From CAWCTD01 sp963798455 (GTDB lineage: Bacteria > Acidobacteriota > Terriglobia > Bryobacterales > Bryobacteraceae): 64,000 bases of DNA. Shown one piece after another: positions 1 to 7,863 of the stretch. Each line of letters opens with the position of its first letter. The first letter of the stretch is position 1. Below the pieces are notes generated by a model. That model saw only the letters and a list, made by a program, of their open reading frames with translations. It did no database searches and was not told the origin of the DNA. The stretch covers positions 124,001 to 188,000 of the forward strand of contig CAWCTD010000004.1 in NCBI GenBank assembly GCA_963798455.1, in the 5' to 3' direction. Made by a program: the position numbers and the translations under genes.

Positions 1-425
1 GCAAGCGCCCGCCGCTTCTCCTCCAACGCCGTGTGGACATCGGAGATGGAGGTGTGTTCCAGATATTCTATGATACGCGAACGGAGCAGCTTCCAGGAAT
101 CGTGCATGCCGCAGGGCTGGTCGTCATTGCATTCCGCCAGCCCGCTAGCGCACTTCTCGTAGTCGGAGAGGCCGTCGAGCGCCTCCACAATGTTCATCAG
201 GGAGATCTCCTCGGGCTTGCGGCGGAGGCTGAAGCCACCGGTCGGGCCCTTGCTGGAACGAAGCAGTCCTTTGCGCGCAAGTTGCTGAAGGATCTTGGCC
301 AGAAAATGGGTGGGAATCTTCTCCTGCTGGGCAATATGCTTCACCATGGCGTACTTGCCCTCGGGCACCTGCGAAAGGTTCACGAAGGCGCGGATCGCGT
401 ATTCCGCTGAACGAGAGTAAATCAT
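1..425 (-). CDS. Rrf2/IscR-family transcriptional regulator (3' end off window)
   Basis: Winged-helix DNA-binding regulator of the Rrf2 family. The frame starts at ATG 425 (MIYSRSAEYAIRAF) and stays open to the left edge, so the last residues are missing. The N-terminal helix-turn-helix carries the family hallmark AKILQQLARKGLLRSSKGP, followed by the wing GGFSL. Three cysteines (C-x6-C-x5-C) and a following GMH resemble the Fe-S cluster ligands of IscR/NsrR, so redox or Fe-S/NO sensing is likely (family knowledge). The start is supported by a GGAGG-like ribosome site about 10 nt upstream. It is transcribed away from the amidotransferase gene at 501-1199, which lies upstream of it on the same strand. 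The true target genes are not visible. Confidence 0.9.
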   Translation of the reverse strand, partial: MIYSRSAEYAIRAFVNLSQVPEGKYAMVKHIAQQEKIPTHFLAKILQQLARKGLLRSSKGPTGGFSLRRKPEEISLMNIVEALDGLSDYEKCASGLAECNDDQPCGMHDSWKLLRSRIIEYLEHTSISDVHTALEEKRRAL

Positions 426-500
426 CCGGCTCCCCCTCCGACGGGAATTCGGTACTTTTTTATCTTAATAATTTCGGAGTCTAGCCCGCAAGTGGGAGCG
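426..500 (-). promoter_or_regulatory. AT-rich upstream region of the Rrf2-type gene
   Basis: This 75-nt gap is markedly AT-rich for the window. Read on the minus strand it contains the AT stretch ATTATTAAGATAAAAAAG (roughly 453-470) and then a GGAGGGGGA ribosome site before ATG 425. It probably holds the promoter of the regulator, which in this family is often autoregulated. No exact operator is assigned. Confidence 0.4.
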
Positions 501-1199
501 TCATTTTCCGCCGGAGCGGTTCACCAGGTCCGCCCAACGGCCAAAAACCAGACCTGAAAGCTCACGCAGCCGGCCTGAATTCGCCTCGGGGTCCGGGAGC
601 GAATCCAGTTCCCTCACGTCACCGCGGTTGAGGTCTTGCGCGACCCAATCCGCGATCATCTCCGGCGTTACTTCCAGGTGAAACTGGAAACCATAGATGT
701 TGCCGCCCCATCGGAAAGCCTGGTGCCGGCAAGCCTCCGAGCTGGCCAGCCACTGGGCGCCGGCGGGGAGGTCGAAGGTCTCTCCATGCCAGTGGAAAAC
801 CATCTCGTGTCCGGACAATCCAGCCAGCAAGGCGTCGCGCGCGGCGTCCTCGGTCCAGAAGACGGGATACCAGCCGATCTCCTTGACGGGATTGCGGTAC
901 ACGCGCGCTCCCAGGGCCTTGGCGATCAACTGCGCGCCAAGGCAGATCCCAAGCACCGGCTTGCCGGCAGCGGCAGCGCGCTCAATGAGGGAGAGTTCCT
1001 CGCGGATGTAAGGCAAATCGTCATTGGCAGACATCGGCCCGCCCATGAAAACCAGCCCCTGAACATCGTCGAGATTGGCCGCGGCCTCCGGCTCCCGGAA
1101 CAGATCCATGTACTCGAAGCCGACGCCTTGAGACTCCAGAGCGGGCGCGATCAGGCCCATGTGCTCAAAAGGGACGTGGCGAAAGGCAACCACCCGCAT
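501..1199 (-). CDS. type 1 (class I) glutamine amidotransferase
   Basis: Stand-alone class I glutamine amidotransferase, 232 aa, related to GMP synthase GATase domains and YfeJ-like proteins. It hydrolyses glutamine to supply ammonia, or acts as a gamma-glutamyl hydrolase-like enzyme; the acceptor is unknown. The catalytic triad is visible: the nucleophile Cys86 in GICLGAQ, and His174 and Glu176 in FQFHLEV. The oxyanion region FMGGPMS near residues 51-57 is also typical. Start ATG at 1199. It sits alone between the amidase operon and the Rrf2 regulator, on the same strand. No synthetase domain is fused or adjacent. Confidence 0.9.
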   Translation of the reverse strand: MRVVAFRHVPFEHMGLIAPALESQGVGFEYMDLFREPEAAANLDDVQGLVFMGGPMSANDDLPYIREELSLIERAAAAGKPVLGICLGAQLIAKALGARVYRNPVKEIGWYPVFWTEDAARDALLAGLSGHEMVFHWHGETFDLPAGAQWLASSEACRHQAFRWGGNIYGFQFHLEVTPEMIADWVAQDLNRGDVRELDSLPDPEANSGRLRELSGLVFGRWADLVNRSGGK

Positions 1200-1227
1200 G
1201 AGTCCAGGATACAGGACGGCGTCCGGC

Positions 1228-2634
1228 TCAGGGCTTCTGTTTCTCCGCCACCTGGAAGCGGCTGAGCGTGGAGGCGTACTGAGAAACGCCGTTGAACAAT
1301 CCTCCGGCGATTCTCTGCCGGTAGTCCTCGCGCTTCAGAAGCCGTTCTTCGCGGGGGTTGCTGAGAAACGCGATCTCGCTCAACACCGAGGGCATGGCCG
1401 CTCCGATCAGCACGATGAACGGCGCCCTCCTCACCCCGCGGTCCCGCGACGCCGGGTCCGTGCGCGCCAACTCCTTGACGAGCGCCGCCTGGACCTTGGA
1501 TGCGAACTCTCTGGATTCGTCCACTTTGTCCTTAAGCGCGATCTTTTCGATGAGACCCTGTAACTCGTGGATGCTGCGCTGGCTGCTGGCGTTCTCCCGG
1601 GCGGCGACGTCCATGGCGGTCTTGGAAGTAGTGAAGTTCAGATAGTAGGTCTCCGAGCCCGTGGCCGACGCTACGCCGGAGTTGGCGTGGATGGAGAGGA
1701 ACAGGTCCGCCTTCTTCTCGTTCGCCAGCGCCGTGCGGTCCTCGAGGGACACGAAGGTGTCGTCGGTCCGCGTGTAGAAGACTTCGGCGCCCAGACGCTC
1801 TTCAATCAAAGCCCCCAGCCGGCGCGCCACGTCAAGCACCAGATCCTTTTCCATCAGACCCGCGGGCCCGATCGAGCCGGTGTCGTGCCCGCCATGGCCC
1901 GGATCGATCATCACTCGCCCCAGTTTCAGGCCGAGCGCGCGCACCAGGGACCCAGTCCCCGTCACGCTTTTCTTCGCGGGCAAGGGAACCCGATCGTCTC
2001 CCGGCTTGACCGGCTCTTCCTTTGTCTCTGTCTTGGTGGGGGGGGCCACGGGCGCCCGGGCCGCGATGGGTGCGGCCTGCGTCTTGGGCGCATCGGGAAC
2101 CGCCGGAGCGGGCGGCTCGGACGCGGCTTTGCCGGGGGCTTCCGCCGGAGGGGGGACGGCCAGCCTGGGGCTGTCTTGTGGAGGTTTGCCTCTGGAGCGA
2201 AGCTCCACCACCAGCCGGTCCGGGTTGGCGAGCACCGCCGCCGAAAAGTCCGCGGTCTCTTCCAAGTCGAGGACCACCCTGGTCACGCCCGGTTGCGTCT
2301 CCGATACGCGTATCTGCTTAAGCAACCGGTCGCCCACTGGGATGGTGTGGATCGTTTGCTCGGCGAACCAGGGCTTGGCGCCCGCAATATCGAAGTAGAT
2401 GCGATCCGGGTTGAACAGCCTGTCGTGGCGATACTCGAAGTCCCCGCTGACCTCGATCACGACACGGGTCGTGTCGCCCAGAGACCAGAAGCGCACGGCC
2501 TTTACTTCCAGCTTGCCGCTGTCACGCTCGGCTGCCTGGGACGCGCACGCGGCGGAGGCCAGCAGGGCCAAAGCACAAGCTGTCCTTCCTGCTCGCCTTG
2601 ATGCCCGGCCTTGGCGTGAAAGCAGAAAGGCCAT
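1228..2634 (-). CDS. N-acetylmuramoyl-L-alanine amidase (AMIN + Amidase_3)
   Basis: Periplasmic zinc amidase that cleaves the amide bond between muramic acid and L-alanine in peptidoglycan, 468 aa. An N-terminal signal peptide (ALALLASAACASQAA) is followed by an AMIN-like beta domain (about residues 40-150). Next comes a long Pro/Ala-rich linker (about 150-230) and a C-terminal Amidase_3 domain. Zinc-site motifs are visible: DPGHGGHD, the Glu in GLMEKDL, SIHANS and the late catalytic Glu in LSEIAFLSN. The start lies 5 nt after the lytic transglycosylase stop, so the two murein hydrolases form one operon, probably for cell separation or wall turnover. AmiC-like is a fair description. Confidence 0.93.
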   Translation of the reverse strand: MAFLLSRQGRASRRAGRTACALALLASAACASQAAERDSGKLEVKAVRFWSLGDTTRVVIEVSGDFEYRHDRLFNPDRIYFDIAGAKPWFAEQTIHTIPVGDRLLKQIRVSETQPGVTRVVLDLEETADFSAAVLANPDRLVVELRSRGKPPQDSPRLAVPPPAEAPGKAASEPPAPAVPDAPKTQAAPIAARAPVAPPTKTETKEEPVKPGDDRVPLPAKKSVTGTGSLVRALGLKLGRVMIDPGHGGHDTGSIGPAGLMEKDLVLDVARRLGALIEERLGAEVFYTRTDDTFVSLEDRTALANEKKADLFLSIHANSGVASATGSETYYLNFTTSKTAMDVAARENASSQRSIHELQGLIEKIALKDKVDESREFASKVQAALVKELARTDPASRDRGVRRAPFIVLIGAAMPSVLSEIAFLSNPREERLLKREDYRQRIAGGLFNGVSQYASTLSRFQVAEKQKP

Positions 2635-2639
2635 GGGGC

Positions 2640-3311
2640 CTACCTCGTCAGAACGTGCAAATTGCCCTGCTCGTCCGTGAACCGCTCTATGGGCCGGTAC
2701 ACCGGCTCGGATTCCACCGCCGGCGCTTCCTGGGGCCCGGCGGGAACATCGGTGGCCTTCTTGGCGCTGCTATAGTTGGCGCCGACCGCGCGAACGTAGC
2801 TCTGAGTCTCCGGATACGGGGGAACGCCGCCGTAGCGGATGACCGCTTGCTCACCGGCGTTGTAGGCCGCCACCGCCAGCTTCTGGTCTCCGAAAAGATC
2901 CAGCAAGTACTTCAGATACCGCACCCCGCCCTCGACGTTCTGCGTGATGTTAAAGCTGTCGGCGACGCCGAAGCGCCGCGCCGTGGAGGGCATCAACTGC
3001 ATCAGGCCCCGCGCCCCCTTGGGGGAGAGGGCAAACGGATTGTAGTCGCTCTCGGCCTCGATGACCGAATGCACCAGCAGCGGGTCCAGTTGGTGCGACT
3101 CGGCGGTCTTCCTGACAAGCTCGGGGACCGCTGTGCCCGAGGCTGCGCGGCTCTGGCCGGGCAGCGCCACAACCACACCGCGCACCAGCCGTCCGGTCCG
3201 CGGGTCGGCACGCACCACCAAGGTCGCCCGGGCCGCCGAATCCTCCAGGCCCGCCGCCGCCGCGGCCGCCGCCAGCACCAGGCACCCAAGCAAACCTAAA
3301 CAAGATCGCAT
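2640..3311 (-). CDS. lytic transglycosylase (SLT domain)
   Basis: Soluble lytic murein transglycosylase-like protein, about 223 aa. The frame is open further upstream, but ATG 3311 is chosen because it opens a clear signal peptide (MRSCLGLLGCLVLAAAAA); earlier starts would bury it. The SLT (goose lysozyme-like) domain shows the catalytic Glu in IEAESDYNPFA, then GLMQLMPSTARRFGV and the AYNAGEQAV motif. It cleaves the MurNAc-GlcNAc glycosidic bond to give 1,6-anhydro ends (family knowledge). It is co-transcribed with the amidase that follows at 5 nt. The gene diverges from the MlaF-type ATPase. Confidence 0.92.
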   Translation of the reverse strand: MRSCLGLLGCLVLAAAAAAAGLEDSAARATLVVRADPRTGRLVRGVVVALPGQSRAASGTAVPELVRKTAESHQLDPLLVHSVIEAESDYNPFALSPKGARGLMQLMPSTARRFGVADSFNITQNVEGGVRYLKYLLDLFGDQKLAVAAYNAGEQAVIRYGGVPPYPETQSYVRAVGANYSSAKKATDVPAGPQEAPAVESEPVYRPIERFTDEQGNLHVLTR

Positions 3312-3466
3312 ATTCTTGTTTGATGAAATTATAACCCTGATCTCATCCCCCGCCAACTGGGTATCTTTCGGACCGAGCGCCGCCGAAATCGGCTGAATCG
3401 CCTCTCCGAATGTTATCATTCTTGCATGAAAGCCTCCGGCTCCACGCCGGCAGGCGTTCCGGACCC

Positions 3467-4228
3467 ATGGCTGAGCAGTTTCCACACTACATCGAATTCC
3501 GCCATGTCTATAAGACGTTCGATCTGCCGGTTTTGGACGACGTGAATTTTTTCGTCGATTCAGGGGAAACCGTGGCGATCATCGGACGCAGCGGTGTGGG
3601 CAAGTCGGTCACTTTGGCGCACATCATGGGTTTTCTGAAGCCCGACCAGGGCAGGGTGATCGTTGCCCACGAGGACATTACGGACTGGCGGGAATCGCAA
3701 CTTCGCCGGATCCGGAAAAAGGTGACCATGGTCTTTCAGTCCGGGGCGCTGTTTGACTCCCTCACCGTGGGCGAGAACATCCTATTCTCCCTGGAGTTGA
3801 GGGAGGACTACGACGCGTCCAACAAGGAGGACGTTGTCAACGGCCTGCTTTCCATGGTGGACTTGCTCGACTATCGGGATGTCTACCCCACCGATCTTTC
3901 CACCGGCCATCGCCGCGCCGTCGCGATCGCCCGCGCTTTAGCCGCCCAGCCGGAGTGCGTCCTGTACGACGAGCCGACCACCATGGTCGATCCCATCATG
4001 TCCGACCTTCTGATGGGTCTCATGCAGCGGCTGAAGGAGCAGTTGAGCCTCACCTCGGTGGTGGTCACGCACGACCTCGATCTCATGCGGCGGGTGGCCG
4101 ATCGCGTGGTCGTTCTGTATGAAGGAGGCGTGATCTACTCCGGCGCCGTCGAGGATATCGAGAAGTCCGGCCATCCCCACATTCGCACCTTCCTCGACCT
4201 GGACAGGGTCTCGCCGGCCGGGATTTGA
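3467..4228 (+). CDS. ABC transporter ATP-binding protein, MlaF/MKL-like
   Basis: ATPase subunit of an Mce/Mla-type lipid transporter, about 253 aa from ATG 3467; an earlier in-frame ATG at 3410 would add a non-conserved 19-residue stretch. Walker A is IGRSGVGKS, Walker B/D-loop is VLYDEPTTMVDP, and the H-loop is VVTHDLD. The signature is LSTGHRR instead of the usual LSGGM/Q, and the D-loop reads TTMVDP rather than TTGLDP. MlaF orthologues work with MlaE permease and MlaD, but no such gene is adjacent; the next gene is on the other strand. It is therefore an orphan subunit that probably pairs with permease genes elsewhere. Confidence 0.85.
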   Translation: MAEQFPHYIEFRHVYKTFDLPVLDDVNFFVDSGETVAIIGRSGVGKSVTLAHIMGFLKPDQGRVIVAHEDITDWRESQLRRIRKKVTMVFQSGALFDSLTVGENILFSLELREDYDASNKEDVVNGLLSMVDLLDYRDVYPTDLSTGHRRAVAIARALAAQPECVLYDEPTTMVDPIMSDLLMGLMQRLKEQLSLTSVVVTHDLDLMRRVADRVVVLYEGGVIYSGAVEDIEKSGHPHIRTFLDLDRVSPAGI

Positions 4229-4253
4229 GGGCCGACCCCGCGGGCCGGCGGGA

Positions 4254-5282
4254 CTACCTCTTCTGGCGGCTGAACAGGGAATGCCAGGCGGAGGAGAGCC
4301 GGGCGCGGAGGCGCGCGTGCCAGGGCTGGGTGGAGGCGGCTTGAGAGCCGGCGGCGGGCTTCGGCGGCGATGGTTGGGCCGGTGGATTCCACGGGGCTTT
4401 CGATACTAGGCGCACGTGGTAGCCCTGGAAGGCGTAAGTCCTGAGCAGCCGCGCGCCGTCGGTGTCCTCCACGAGGACCGAGAATCGCGGAGGCGAGCCG
4501 GCGGGCCTGTCGACCGCGACCGGGTAGTAGCCCTTCAGGTTCCGCTCGACGTAGGCGGTCTCGTAGCGGTGGCGGCGCAGGCTCCAGACGAAGACGCGAA
4601 AGCTGTCGAACTCGTAAGGTTCCCGGCCCGTGGTGATGGTGGTCCACAGCCAGTTGTGCTTTACCTGGTCGCCGTCGCGGACATCTCCCAGGGAAAAGTA
4701 CGATGTGATGCGATGCCCCTCCGCGTACTGCGCGACCTCATCGGGAATCGACATGAAGAGCATGCCAGAGAGGACCCAGCCGGCCTCCGTCGCAGAGAGC
4801 CTCACCAGGGTCCAATCGTCCGGGGGCAGCTCGGCGGGGGCCCGGGGCATAAGCCGGTGTTCGAGCACGGCCACGTGCTCTCCCTCCCTTATCTGGTAAA
4901 AGCTCGGGGCCTGGCGTTCCGGCTGGGTGTGGACATTCAGCGTGTCCAGCACGGTCGCGTCACCTTGAGAAGGGACCTTCGCCGCCTGCTCGCCGAGAGC
5001 ATGGAGTTCCTCCATCTGCTCGGTGGTGAACAGCAGCGCGCTATCGGTCCACCCCACGGCGCCGGACTTAGTTCGGACTTGGACGAATCGGCGCCGGGTG
5101 GCGAGGATCTCCACGCGCTCGCCGTGCTGGACGGTGGCGACAGACGGCTGCCGGGGGCCCAGGTCCTTGCGCAGGTTCAGCGTGGCGGGCGCCACAAAGC
5201 CTTCGCCGATGGCCGGCTCCTTGCTTTGGCGGCCGCAGCCTGCCAGCAGGAGCACCAGCAGCAGGCAGCTACGACGGCACAT
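4254..5282 (-). CDS. SH3-like domain lipoprotein
   Basis: Predicted lipoprotein of about 342 aa. ATG 5282 begins a lipoprotein signal MCRRSCLLLVLLLAGC with a clean LAGC lipobox. Two bacterial SH3-like segments follow (about residues 30-85, LNLRKDLGPRQPSVAT...VGWTD, and 105-160, LNVHTQPERQAPSFYQI). A C-terminal region of unknown fold comes next, then a Pro/Ser-rich tail. SH3b domains usually bind peptidoglycan or peptides. The gene overlaps the end of manA by 14 nt, so it is the last gene of the coaD-aminotransferase-manA operon. The specific function is unknown. Confidence 0.75.
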   Translation of the reverse strand: MCRRSCLLLVLLLAGCGRQSKEPAIGEGFVAPATLNLRKDLGPRQPSVATVQHGERVEILATRRRFVQVRTKSGAVGWTDSALLFTTEQMEELHALGEQAAKVPSQGDATVLDTLNVHTQPERQAPSFYQIREGEHVAVLEHRLMPRAPAELPPDDWTLVRLSATEAGWVLSGMLFMSIPDEVAQYAEGHRITSYFSLGDVRDGDQVKHNWLWTTITTGREPYEFDSFRVFVWSLRRHRYETAYVERNLKGYYPVAVDRPAGSPPRFSVLVEDTDGARLLRTYAFQGYHVRLVSKAPWNPPAQPSPPKPAAGSQAASTQPWHARLRARLSSAWHSLFSRQKR

Positions 5283-6076
5283 AGGTCCTGAGAAACACCG
5301 CCCTGTTCCCGGCAGCCAGCGTGAACGGTTCGGCGCCTTCCGGCACGAACCACACCTGCCCAGGAGCAAAACGATCTTCGCCGATCTTGCCACTGCCCTC
5401 CACCGCCGTCAAGAGGTGGAACTTCCCTGTGTCCAGCGCACAGCGGCACTCGGTTACTTCCATTCGCTCGGTCACGAAGTACGGACACGCGACGAGTGAC
5501 GATTCCTCGGGCTCGGCCGGACCGGGATACGCGGTGAGGCTGACGACGTTCGAGCGCCTTGTCCAATTGGAGTTCACGAGGCCGGCCGTAGTCGTAGAAC
5601 CGATAGGTGATCGGGTTGTTCTGCTGGACCTCGCAGAGGGTGATTCCGGGCCCGAGAGTGTGGACCGTCCCCGAGGGTATGTAGTAGACCTGGCCTGGGC
5701 TCACAGGCCACCATTGGAGCAAGTCCTCGATCTCGCCGCTGATGGCCGCCCGGCGGACCCGCTCCCGCGTCAACGGCTGGCGAAAGCCCGCCGCCAGTCT
5801 CGCGTCCGGTTCCGCGGCCAGCACGTACCACATCTCCGACTTGCCTCCGCAGCCCTCGTGGGCCCGGGCATATTCTTCGCCGGGATGCACCTGTACGGAA
5901 AGCCGGTCGGAGGTAAAGATGAACTTGACCAGGATCGGCAACACCGCCCCCTCCGGCATCGAAAACCACACCTCGCCGATCCTGCTCCCCGGGGAGCGGA
6001 ACCACGGCTCGAGCCGGCTGGCGCCCCAAATCTTCTCCCGGAAGCTGGGGCTCAGTTGGAGGGGAGCACGTTTCAT
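5269..6076 (-). pseudogene. manA: mannose-6-phosphate isomerase (class I type), single frameshift
   Basis: Interconverts mannose-6-phosphate and fructose-6-phosphate (zinc cupin enzyme). The N-terminal two thirds (MKRAPLQLSPSFREKIWG...) includes the metal-site motif VQVHPGEEYAR and the downstream stretch PSGTVHTLGPG. The remaining part (SNVVSLTAYPGP to TYVPS, ending at 5269) is in another frame; the switch is near 5549-5553, just after LQLDKALE. Both halves are well conserved, so one indel (sequence error or recent mutation) explains it. The start ATG overlaps the aminotransferase stop (ATGA) and the end overlaps the SH3 lipoprotein start. It supplies mannose-6-P for the phosphomannomutase seen at 31.4 kb. 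Confidence 0.85.
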
Positions 6077-7263
6077 TCAGCCAGATCCGCGAGGAACTCT
6101 TTCAGCCGCAGCAGCCCGCGCTCCAGCTCGCGCGTGGAGACAGCGAAGGTGATCCGGATGTGGTCGGCCGTTCCGAAGGCCTCGCCGGGGACGACGGCCA
6201 CTCCCGCCTGTTCGAGGAGCCGCTCGGCAAACTGCGTCGTGTCTTGAATCCACTTCCGGCCCAGGAAGGACCGGATGTTCGGATACAGATAGAAGGCGCC
6301 CTTAGGCTGGTGGCACCGAAGGCCGGCCATGCCGCGCAGCCTCTCCAGGGCGAAGTCGCGCCGCCCGCGGTACTCCGCCAGCATTCCCGCCCTGAAATCT
6401 TGCGGGCCTCTCAGCGCCTCCACGGCCGCCTTTTGCGCGATGCTGTTCGGGTTAGAGGTCGACTGGCTCTGGAGCTTGGTCACCGCCGAGACCACCAGCG
6501 GAGGAGCCAGGGCAAAACCGATCCGCCAGCCGGTCATGGCGTAGGTCTTGGACAGCGAGCCGGCCACGATGATGGTGCTTCGCGCGCCGGGGATGGAGGC
6601 CGCCGAGAACGGCGTCGACTCGTATACCAGGTGCGAATAACACTCGTCGGTTATCAACCAGATGCCGCGCTTCGAGGTGAGCCGGTAGATCCGCTGCCAT
6701 TCCTCCGGCGGGATCACCTCGCCGCTCGGATTGCAGGGTGAGTTTAGAATCACCGCCCGTGTCTTGTCCGTGAGGTGCTTCTCGATGAGTGAGGCTGTGA
6801 TGGCAAAGGCGCTCGCTTCATCGGTTGGCACGCAGACGCTGATTCCGCCACAGTAGCTGACAATATCGTGGAACGATGCCCAGAAGGGCACCGGGATGAC
6901 CACTTCGTCGCCGGGGTCGATGAGTGACTGCAGGACATTGAAGAGGGCGTGCTTGCCGCCCGCTGAAACCACGCACTCCGACGGCGTGTAGCTGGAGCCG
7001 AAGTCCGCGGCGTGCCGCTCGCAGATGGCCTCCTTCAGTTCCAAGGTGCCCCCGGCCGCGGTGTAGCGGGTGAAGTTGTCCTGGATGGCGCGGATGGCGG
7101 CTCGCTTGACGTTCTCCGGGGTGGGAAAATCCGGCTCGCCGGGGCCGAAGTCCACAATGTCGCGGCCGCGCGCGCGCAACTTCGCCGCATCCGCGGCCAC
7201 CCTCATTGTGGCGGAGACCTTGATCCTCGAAATCCGCTGTGACAGCCGCGTGGGCGCCTGCAT
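6073..7263 (-). CDS. pyridoxal phosphate-dependent aminotransferase, aspartate type (class I/II)
   Basis: Fold-type I PLP aminotransferase, 396 aa, close to Ib-type aspartate aminotransferases that transfer the amino group between aspartate and 2-oxoglutarate. The substrate arm FGPGEPDFPTP is at the N-terminus. The PLP lysine lies in AGSLSKTYAMTGWRIGF, the AsnProSer motif is NSPCNPSG, and the substrate-carboxylate Arg lies near the C-terminus (HIRITFA). It starts 6 nt after coaD and overlaps manA by ATGA, so it is an operon member. Substrate range (Asp, prephenate or aromatic) cannot be fixed from sequence alone. Confidence 0.9.
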   Translation of the reverse strand: MQAPTRLSQRISRIKVSATMRVAADAAKLRARGRDIVDFGPGEPDFPTPENVKRAAIRAIQDNFTRYTAAGGTLELKEAICERHAADFGSSYTPSECVVSAGGKHALFNVLQSLIDPGDEVVIPVPFWASFHDIVSYCGGISVCVPTDEASAFAITASLIEKHLTDKTRAVILNSPCNPSGEVIPPEEWQRIYRLTSKRGIWLITDECYSHLVYESTPFSAASIPGARSTIIVAGSLSKTYAMTGWRIGFALAPPLVVSAVTKLQSQSTSNPNSIAQKAAVEALRGPQDFRAGMLAEYRGRRDFALERLRGMAGLRCHQPKGAFYLYPNIRSFLGRKWIQDTTQFAERLLEQAGVAVVPGEAFGTADHIRITFAVSTRELERGLLRLKEFLADLAE

Positions 7264-7269
7264 CGGGTC

Positions 7270-7785
7270 CTACCCGCCTCCCCCGACGCGGCTTCTCAGC
7301 CTCTGTTCGACCAGCGGCGGCACCAGACCCGAGATGTTCCCGCCCAGGCCGATGATCTGTTTCACCAGCCGGGAGCTGACGAAGGAGTACGCTTCCCGGG
7401 ACATCAAGAATACCGTTTCGACGTCCGGCGCCAGCCGGGTGTTCATCAACGCCATCTGGAGTTCGTACTCATAGTCGGAGATCGCCCGGATCCCGCGCAG
7501 GATGACCTGGGCGTGCTTGCGGGCCACGTAGTCCGCCAGAAGACCGCGGAAAGAATCCACTTCCACGTTGGCAAAGGGGCGAAGCACGTCGCGCAACATC
7601 TCCATCCGTTCCTCGACCGTGAACAGGGGGGCGTCCTTGGCCGCGTTGTCCAGGATGGCCACGATCAGCTTGTCGAAGAGCCTGGCCCCGCGCTCGACCA
7701 GGTCGAGGTGCCCATTGGTGATGGGATCGAAAGATCCAGGGTAGACGGCAAGCACGTTCCGGGTTCTCTCCGCCAAGGGATTCAC
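7270..7785 (-). CDS. coaD: phosphopantetheine adenylyltransferase
   Basis: Fourth step of coenzyme A synthesis: ATP + 4'-phosphopantetheine to dephospho-CoA. The nucleotidyltransferase motifs are present: VYPGSFDPITNGH (T/HxGH) near the start and SSRLVKQI near the end, with RGIRAISDYEYE between. The start is uncertain: GTG 7785, TTG 7776 and GTG 7755 are all possible, giving 161-171 aa against about 160 for the family; no ATG is available. The frame is open far upstream antisense to the dehydratase, but that part is not coding. A TAGAAT -10-like element lies at 7812-7817 (minus). It heads the operon that runs to the SH3 lipoprotein. Confidence 0.92.
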   Translation of the reverse strand: MNPLAERTRNVLAVYPGSFDPITNGHLDLVERGARLFDKLIVAILDNAAKDAPLFTVEERMEMLRDVLRPFANVEVDSFRGLLADYVARKHAQVILRGIRAISDYEYELQMALMNTRLAPDVETVFLMSREAYSFVSSRLVKQIIGLGGNISGLVPPLVEQRLRSRVGGGG

Positions 7786-7863
7786 AGCCTTTCCCGATGG
7801 ATTGACACTACATTCTAACAACTGGCGGCGACGGCCTGGGTTGTTGGTACGATCTATACTGTT

